Below are positions 59,499 through 64,000 of a stretch of DNA of 64,000 nucleotides, piece by piece. The notes under the pieces were generated by a model. The model did not search any database, had not been told where the DNA came from, and saw only the letters and a list, made by a program, of their open reading frames with translations. The stretch lies in assembly GCF_013337045.2 (NCBI RefSeq), contig NZ_CP118259.1, positions 2,728,001 through 2,792,000 of the forward strand. Reading direction: 5' to 3'. How positions within the stretch are numbered: position 1 is the first letter of the stretch; every line of letters begins with the position of its first letter. A program made the position numbers and the translations under genes. The stretch comes from Agrobacterium vitis. Lineage in GTDB: Bacteria > Pseudomonadota > Alphaproteobacteria > Rhizobiales > Rhizobiaceae.

Positions 59499-60136
59499 TA
59501 GCCCTTCAGCGCGCAAGCCTCAACGGCCAGCTTGGTAATGCCTGCCCAATCGCCCGCAGCGACCAGCTCTTTCGGTGCCACCCAGGAGCCGCCAACGCAG
59601 ACCACGTTGGGCAACGACAGATAATCACGGGCATTCTTCAGGGAAATGCCGCCTGTCGGGCAAAACAGCGTGCCCGCCAGCGGCGAAGACAGCGATTTGA
59701 GATAGGCCGCTCCACCTGCCTGTTCGGCCGGGAAGAATTTCAACACTTCATAGCCCTTTTCGCGCAGGGTCATCACTTCGCTGGCCGTAGCCGCCCCCGG
59801 CAGCAGCGGCACATCGGACCCGGCAGCAGCCGCCAGCAATTCCGGCGTCGTGCCGGGGCTGACGATGAACTGCGACCCGGCTTTCAGCGCGGCTTCGAAA
59901 TGGGCGGGGTTGAGAATGGTCCCGGCACCGGCCACGGCGCCCTCGACCTCGGCGGCCACCCGGGAAATCGCTTCCAGCGCAGCTGGCGTGCGCATGGTGA
60001 TTTCGATGGCTTTCAGCCCACCCGCCACCAGCGCCCGCGCCAGCGGCACGGCGGTTTCGACATCGTCGATGATCAGCACGGGAACAACTGGCTGAAGCTT
60101 GAGCACCGCCAACAATCTGTCCGTCTTCGCAGTCAT
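59498..60136 (-). CDS. eda: 2-dehydro-3-deoxy-phosphogluconate aldolase
   Basis: A 212-residue class I KDPG/KHG aldolase of the Entner-Doudoroff pathway, splitting KDPG to pyruvate and glyceraldehyde-3-phosphate. The motifs [15 protein letters not shown] (catalytic Glu), [10 protein letters not shown] and the Schiff-base lysine in [20 protein letters not shown] are intact, as is [14 protein letters not shown] 60136 follows AAAGGT; ATGs at 60142 and 60151 are possible. It stands alone rather than with edd. Confidence 0.95.
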   Translation of the reverse strand: MTAKTDRLLAVLKLQPVVPVLIIDDVETAVPLARALVAGGLKAIEITMRTPAALEAISRVAAEVEGAVAGAGTILNPAHFEAALKAGSQFIVSPGTTPELLAAAAGSDVPLLPGAATASEVMTLREKGYEVLKFFPAEQAGGAAYLKSLSSPLAGTLFCPTGGISLKNARDYLSLPNVVCVGGSWVAPKELVAAGDWAGITKLAVEACALKG

Positions 60137-60295
60137 GAACATACCTTTCAAACGATTAGATGTTCCTGATTAGCGCGTGAAAACCGCCCTGTCGAGGCAA
60201 ATGCGCGCAGTAGGAACTGAAGGGTCGATGGAACTATTGTCAAACCGCTGTCATACTATAGAGTGAAATCGATTTTAACGTGACGGAAAGCAGAC

Positions 60296-60790
60296 ATGGC
60301 AAAGGAAATCGAAAGAAAATTCCTGGTCCGCTCAGACACCTGGCGTCAGCATGTCAGCAAATCCAGCAGTTTTCAGCAGGGTTATATTCTATCGGGAGCA
60401 GATCGTTCCGTGCGGATTCGTATACGCGACCGGGCCGATGCGCTTTTGACCATCAAGATCGGTCATGTTGGTCTCAGCCGCGATGAATTCGAATATGAAA
60501 TCCCGCTCGCCGACGGGCTGGAAATGATCGACAAAGCACAGGGCAACGTCATCGAAAAAACCCGCTATAACGTTGAATATGGCGGCTATCTCTGGGAAGT
60601 CGATGTGTTCGCTGGCGCCCATGCCGGGCTCGTGGTGGCCGAGGTCGAACTGGAAAACGACTGTGAAGACCCACCGCTGCCGCCTTGGGTCGGGCGGGAA
60701 GTAACCGGCGACGGACGCTATTCCAACCAATGGCTGGCGACCTCCACGCCATCGACGGAAAGGCGCAATGGCCTATCGCTTAAGGCCTGA
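60296..60790 (+). CDS. CYTH domain triphosphatase-like protein
   Basis: A 164-residue single-domain CYTH protein. The signature EIERKFLVR (ExExK) is at residues 4-12. The tunnel residues RIRIRDRADALLTIKI, EFEYEIPL and VVAEVELEND are intact. Such proteins hydrolyse inorganic triphosphate or related compounds with divalent metal. The 3' end overlaps the CHAD gene by 23 bases, so the two are co-translated. Confidence 0.92.
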   Translation: MAKEIERKFLVRSDTWRQHVSKSSSFQQGYILSGADRSVRIRIRDRADALLTIKIGHVGLSRDEFEYEIPLADGLEMIDKAQGNVIEKTRYNVEYGGYLWEVDVFAGAHAGLVVAEVELENDCEDPPLPPWVGREVTGDGRYSNQWLATSTPSTERRNGLSLKA

Positions 60791-61694
60791 CCTGAAGACA
60801 GGCATCGCCATTGCCGAGATGCTGGGGCAACTTTTGCAAGCTGCCGCAAACGACCTTGACGTCGGCTCCGAAACATCTGCCGAGAACCGGGATCGGGCCG
60901 TCCATCTTGCGCGCCGCAAATTGAAACGCGCCAGAGCTCTCTACCGACTGGTCGCACCGGCAATTCCCGACCTGCGTCGCCGGGAAAACCGTCGGTTGGG
61001 CGATATCGCCCGCAGCCTTTCCCCGCTTCGCGATGCGGCCGCGCTGCTTGAAAGCGTCGAAGCGCTTCAGGAGGCGGCCCTGAGCGATGAAGAAGCCCAT
61101 GCCCTGCAACAGGCGTGGACAGTCCTGTCCGATCGCCATGAACGGCTGGCGGCCAATCTTGAGGCAGGCCAGAGCGCATTGATGCGCGATGCGGCAGACG
61201 GCTGCCGAGAGGCGGCGGATGTCGCCATGGAAATTGCGTTCAACGACCGTCCCGTCAAACTCGCCCGGATGTTTGCCAAGGCCTGGACCAAGACCTTAAA
61301 GCGTGCCGAAGCAGCCATCGCCGCCTGCCACGATGCCAGCGAGGCGGAAAGCTACCATGCGCTGCGCAAGGCCACCCAGACCTATTGGATGCATCTGTCC
61401 TTGCTGCGTGATCTCTGGCCGAGCGCCATCGAGATGAAACGCGGTGCCGCCAAACAATTGGCCGATCTGCTGGGCCATGAAAACGACCTTTCGGTGCTGA
61501 CCTCGGTGCTGGATGAAGACTCAAGTCTGTTTGCTGGCGGCGAAACATTGTCCCATCTGCTCGCCATCATCATCCGCCAGCAGCAGGCCCTGCGCCGACA
61601 AGCGCTTGAGGCGGCGGATGCATTGTTTGCCGACGGTCCTGACCTGGAACCAGCCGTCATCGAGGCGCTGTGGCTACGAGCCGCAGCGCAATAG
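60768..61694 (+). CDS. CHAD domain-containing protein
   Basis: A 308-residue all-helical protein matching CHAD, the conserved histidine alpha-helical domain that binds polyphosphate. Typical elements are AVHLARRKLKRARALYRLV, LSPLRDAAALLESVEAL, YHALRKATQTYWMHL and LADLLGHENDLSVL. It overlaps the CYTH triphosphatase gene, forming a split version of the CYTH-CHAD architecture, and probably helps target or regulate polyphosphate metabolism. Confidence 0.9.
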   Translation: MAYRLRPDLKTGIAIAEMLGQLLQAAANDLDVGSETSAENRDRAVHLARRKLKRARALYRLVAPAIPDLRRRENRRLGDIARSLSPLRDAAALLESVEALQEAALSDEEAHALQQAWTVLSDRHERLAANLEAGQSALMRDAADGCREAADVAMEIAFNDRPVKLARMFAKAWTKTLKRAEAAIAACHDASEAESYHALRKATQTYWMHLSLLRDLWPSAIEMKRGAAKQLADLLGHENDLSVLTSVLDEDSSLFAGGETLSHLLAIIIRQQQALRRQALEAADALFADGPDLEPAVIEALWLRAAAQ

Positions 61695-61704
61695 GCGACA
61701 GTTG

Positions 61705-62403
61705 ATGACCCGGTCCGAGCGTCTTCTTTCCCTGCTGCAAATTCTGCGGCGCTATCGCCGCCCGGTGACCGGACAGGTATTGGCCGAAGAACTGGGCGTC
61801 TCCATCCGCACGCTCTACCGCGACATTGCCACGCTCCAGAGCCAGGGCGCCGGTATCGAGGGCGAGGCCGGACTTGGCTATGTGCTGCGTCCGGGCTACA
61901 TGCTACCGCCGCTGATGTTCAGCCCACAGGAAATCGAAGCGCTGGTGCTTGGCTCCCGCTTTGTTGCACAACGAACCGACCAGCACTTGGGCCTCGCCGC
62001 CCGCGACGCGCTTGCAAAAATCATCGCCGTGCTGCCCGACGAACTGCGCCGCAGTCTTGAGGATAATAGTCTGCTGGTCGGGCCAAGCGATAGAGCAGCG
62101 GGGCAGCTTCCAGCCGATCTCAGCCCGTTTCGGCAGGCGATCCGCGCTGAACATGTGCTGCATATCGTCTACCGGGATGAAAAAGGGGCGACGAGCAGCC
62201 GCGATATCTGGCCCTTCGCCCTGACATTCTTTGAAGGCGCACGGATCTTGCTGGCCTGGTGTACGCTGCGGGAAGATTTCAGACATTTTCGCTGCGACCG
62301 CATTGGGGAGTGCAAGACACTCGCTCTGCGCTACCCGATGCGTCGGGCCAGCCTGCTGAAACGATGGCGCGAGCATAACAGCATTCCAGATCGGATTTTT
62401 TAG
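61705..62403 (+). CDS. YafY family regulator (HTH and WYL domains)
   Basis: A 232-residue DeoR-like HTH plus WYL-domain regulator. The HTH is RLLSLLQILRRYRRPVTGQV, LAEELGVSIRTLYRDIATLQ; the WYL region is HVLHIVYRDEKGATSSRDIW. ATG 61705 is chosen because an earlier in-frame start lies inside the CHAD gene. It is followed 96 bases later by a VOC protein, a pairing common in bacteria, suggesting that it regulates that gene. Confidence 0.92.
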   Translation: MTRSERLLSLLQILRRYRRPVTGQVLAEELGVSIRTLYRDIATLQSQGAGIEGEAGLGYVLRPGYMLPPLMFSPQEIEALVLGSRFVAQRTDQHLGLAARDALAKIIAVLPDELRRSLEDNSLLVGPSDRAAGQLPADLSPFRQAIRAEHVLHIVYRDEKGATSSRDIWPFALTFFEGARILLAWCTLREDFRHFRCDRIGECKTLALRYPMRRASLLKRWREHNSIPDRIF

Positions 62404-62499
62404 AGCGTCAGACAAAAGAGCAGAGCCGTCAACACTCCTGCCATTTTTTGGCAGCAGGCTGGGTTACAAACCGAGCGTCAACCTGAAGGAGACGCTCCC

Positions 62500-62877
62500 A
62501 TGACAACCACCTCAATCCCGAAAATGACCATTCTTTACGTCGATACACCCGAGACAAGCGCCCATTTCTATCAGCAGGTCTTCGGTGTTGCGCCCGTCGA
62601 AATATCAGCGACATTTGCCATGTTCGCGCTGCCGGGCGGATTCATTCTCGGCCTCTGGTCCCGCCACACCGTTGAGCCTGCGGCAAGCATTACAGGCGGC
62701 GGCTGCGAACTGGCGATCCGGGCCGATACGGCTGCGGATGTCGATGATCTCCACACGCAATGGCAAGCGCTTGGCGTCCCCATGCTGCAAGCACCGACCG
62801 ATATGGAGTTCGGGCGGACTTTCCTCGCCACCGATCCAGACGGCCATCGGATTCGCGTCTTCAACCCACCGGCATGA
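62500..62877 (+). CDS. VOC family protein (glyoxalase/bleomycin-resistance-like)
   Basis: A 125-residue vicinal-oxygen-chelate protein with two beta-alpha-beta-beta-beta modules (MTILYVDTPETSAHFYQQVF and DVDDLHTQWQALGVPMLQAP) and the closing RTFLATDPDGHRIRVFNP. ATG 62500 follows AAGGAGACGCTCCC. It is paired with the YafY regulator. The substrate is not predictable. Confidence 0.92.
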   Translation: MTTTSIPKMTILYVDTPETSAHFYQQVFGVAPVEISATFAMFALPGGFILGLWSRHTVEPAASITGGGCELAIRADTAADVDDLHTQWQALGVPMLQAPTDMEFGRTFLATDPDGHRIRVFNPPA

Positions 62878-62953
62878 CTTGACGAAACTCAAAGCGCGGC
62901 GCACCTGCTGAAATTCGTTGATTCCCGGCGGCATTGGCAGTATTTCGCAGGCC

Positions 62954-63898
62954 ATGACAGACGATCTTCAAAATCCTCGCCATGAAGAGGGCGGCGCATT
63001 CTGTGTGGCCGCGCTCTATCATTTTGCGTCCTTCGCGCGGTTCGAAAGCTTTCGTGAACCGCTCGATACTCTTTGCAAGGCGCAGGGCGTCAAGGGTACT
63101 TTGCTTTTGGCCCATGAAGGCATCAATGGCACGATTGCCGGTACGGATGCGGGCATTGCCACGGTGCTGGCCTATTTGCGCGCCCAGCCGGAATTTGCCA
63201 GCCTTGAGCACAAGGAAAGCCGGGCGTCGAAAATGCCTTTCGTGCGCATGAAGGTGAAGCTGAAAAAAGAGATCGTCACCATGGGGGTAGAGGATATCGA
63301 CCCCAACAAGATCGTCGGCACCTATGTCGATCCCAAGGACTGGAACGCGCTGATTTCCGATCCCGATACCATCCTGATTGACACCCGCAACGATTACGAA
63401 ACCGCCATCGGCATTTTCCGGGGCGCGGTCGATCCCAATACCAAGACTTTCCGCGAATTTCCCGATTGGGTGAAGAACAATCCCGGCCTGCACAACAAGC
63501 CGAAAATCGCCATGTATTGCACCGGCGGCATTCGCTGCGAAAAGGCCACGGCCTTCATGAAGCAACAGGGTTTCGAAGAGGTCTACCACCTGAAGGGCGG
63601 CATCCTGAAATATCTGGAACACGTGCCGGAAGAAGAAAGCCTGTGGGACGGTGCCTGCTTCGTGTTCGACGAGCGCGTTTCCGTGACCCACGGATTGAAG
63701 GAGGGCGACCACCAGTTGTGCCACGCCTGCCGCAATCCGATCACGCCGGAAGAACTGTCTTCGCCCTATTACGAGGCCGGCGTGTCGTGCAGCCATTGCT
63801 ATGAGACCCGCACAGAAGCCGACCGGGATCGCTACCGTCAGCGCCAGAAGCAGATTGCGCTGGCCAAGCAACGCGGCGAACGGCATATCGGCGGCTGA
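62954..63898 (+). CDS. trhO: tRNA uridine(34) hydroxylase, rhodanese-type
   Basis: A 314-residue YceA/TrhO protein, which hydroxylates U34 of certain tRNAs as a step towards 5-methoxyuridine. An N-terminal acylphosphatase-like region ([20 protein letters not shown]) leads to the rhodanese domain with active-site loop [15 protein letters not shown] (catalytic Cys about residue 190). A C-terminal part with CHACRNP and CSHCYE could bind zinc. ATG 62954 is preferred over 62918 by the family N-terminus. It is single and ends 102 bases before the window edge. Confidence 0.95.
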   Translation: MTDDLQNPRHEEGGAFCVAALYHFASFARFESFREPLDTLCKAQGVKGTLLLAHEGINGTIAGTDAGIATVLAYLRAQPEFASLEHKESRASKMPFVRMKVKLKKEIVTMGVEDIDPNKIVGTYVDPKDWNALISDPDTILIDTRNDYETAIGIFRGAVDPNTKTFREFPDWVKNNPGLHNKPKIAMYCTGGIRCEKATAFMKQQGFEEVYHLKGGILKYLEHVPEEESLWDGACFVFDERVSVTHGLKEGDHQLCHACRNPITPEELSSPYYEAGVSCSHCYETRTEADRDRYRQRQKQIALAKQRGERHIGG

Positions 63899-64000
63899 TC
63901 CGGGATCTGTGAGGCGGCGTTTGCTGTCATACGTCCAGTCACAAGGACTGTCACGACAAGAGCGCAAGATCCGGTTGATCGAACCGTTCAAACGCTGGGC

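Overview
The window is a piece of a Rhizobiaceae chromosome, most like the Agrobacterium/Allorhizobium group. The evidence is the glgP-glgB-glgC-glgA-pgm-glgX operon, the four-subunit sarcosine oxidase set soxBDAG, an aa3-type cytochrome oxidase subunit IV, a fold-III ornithine decarboxylase behind a long leader of the alphaproteobacterial speF type, and many short intergenic palindromes with the core AAAAGTG...CGGTTTT. The window is GC-rich and densely coding. The exception is about 34.9-36.7 kb, which is clearly AT-rich and looks acquired.

Layout. 0-8 kb: the 3' end of a GDP-mannose synthesis gene, then a three-gene predicted amidoligase / circularly permuted ATP-grasp / transglutaminase system with a four-copy 57-bp palindromic repeat inside it. 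8-9.6 kb: a TadG-like von Willebrand factor A protein and a 70-residue protein. 9.9-21.1 kb: the complete glycogen operon. 21.4-25.6 kb: a MaoC hydratase, a DUF2332 protein, TRAP transporter permeases and a cytochrome oxidase subunit. 25.7-27.3 kb: a TPR lipoprotein and rpsU. 27.7-32.9 kb: soxBDAG, followed by a PRISE-type reductase with a divergent HxlR regulator and a decayed second copy of soxG. 34.9-36.4 kb: a toxin/immunity pair in which an Rhs core tip carrying a Tox-REase-5 nuclease is joined straight to a signal peptide, with an Imm52-type immunity gene. 36.75-37.5 kb: a series of hairpins ahead of a small membrane protein gene. 37.5-45.6 kb: a MITE-like inverted repeat, a TakP-like TRAP receptor, a glutamine amidotransferase, a hydroxyacid dehydrogenase with a LacI regulator, a MarR regulator, a creatininase-fold enzyme, and a His-rich CobW GTPase linked to a WD40 protein by a 19-codon mini-ORF. 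45.9-52 kb: a chemoreceptor, an OmpW porin with two FNR/FixK boxes, a phospholipase C-type phosphoesterase and a di-haem peroxidase. 52.2-58.5 kb: an acetyltransferase and ornithine decarboxylase, a LysR regulator, a Ni/Co efflux pair and another acetyltransferase. 58.5-63.9 kb: a DUF533 protein, KDPG aldolase, an overlapping CYTH-CHAD pair, a WYL regulator with a VOC protein, and the tRNA-hydroxylating rhodanese TrhO.

The best leads for undescribed biology are the signal-peptide Rhs-tip toxin with its immunity gene, the multi-hairpin leader beside it, and the fused amidoligase/ATP-grasp system. No tRNA, rRNA, CRISPR array or intact insertion sequence was seen. All family assignments come from reading motifs and lengths; no database search was run.
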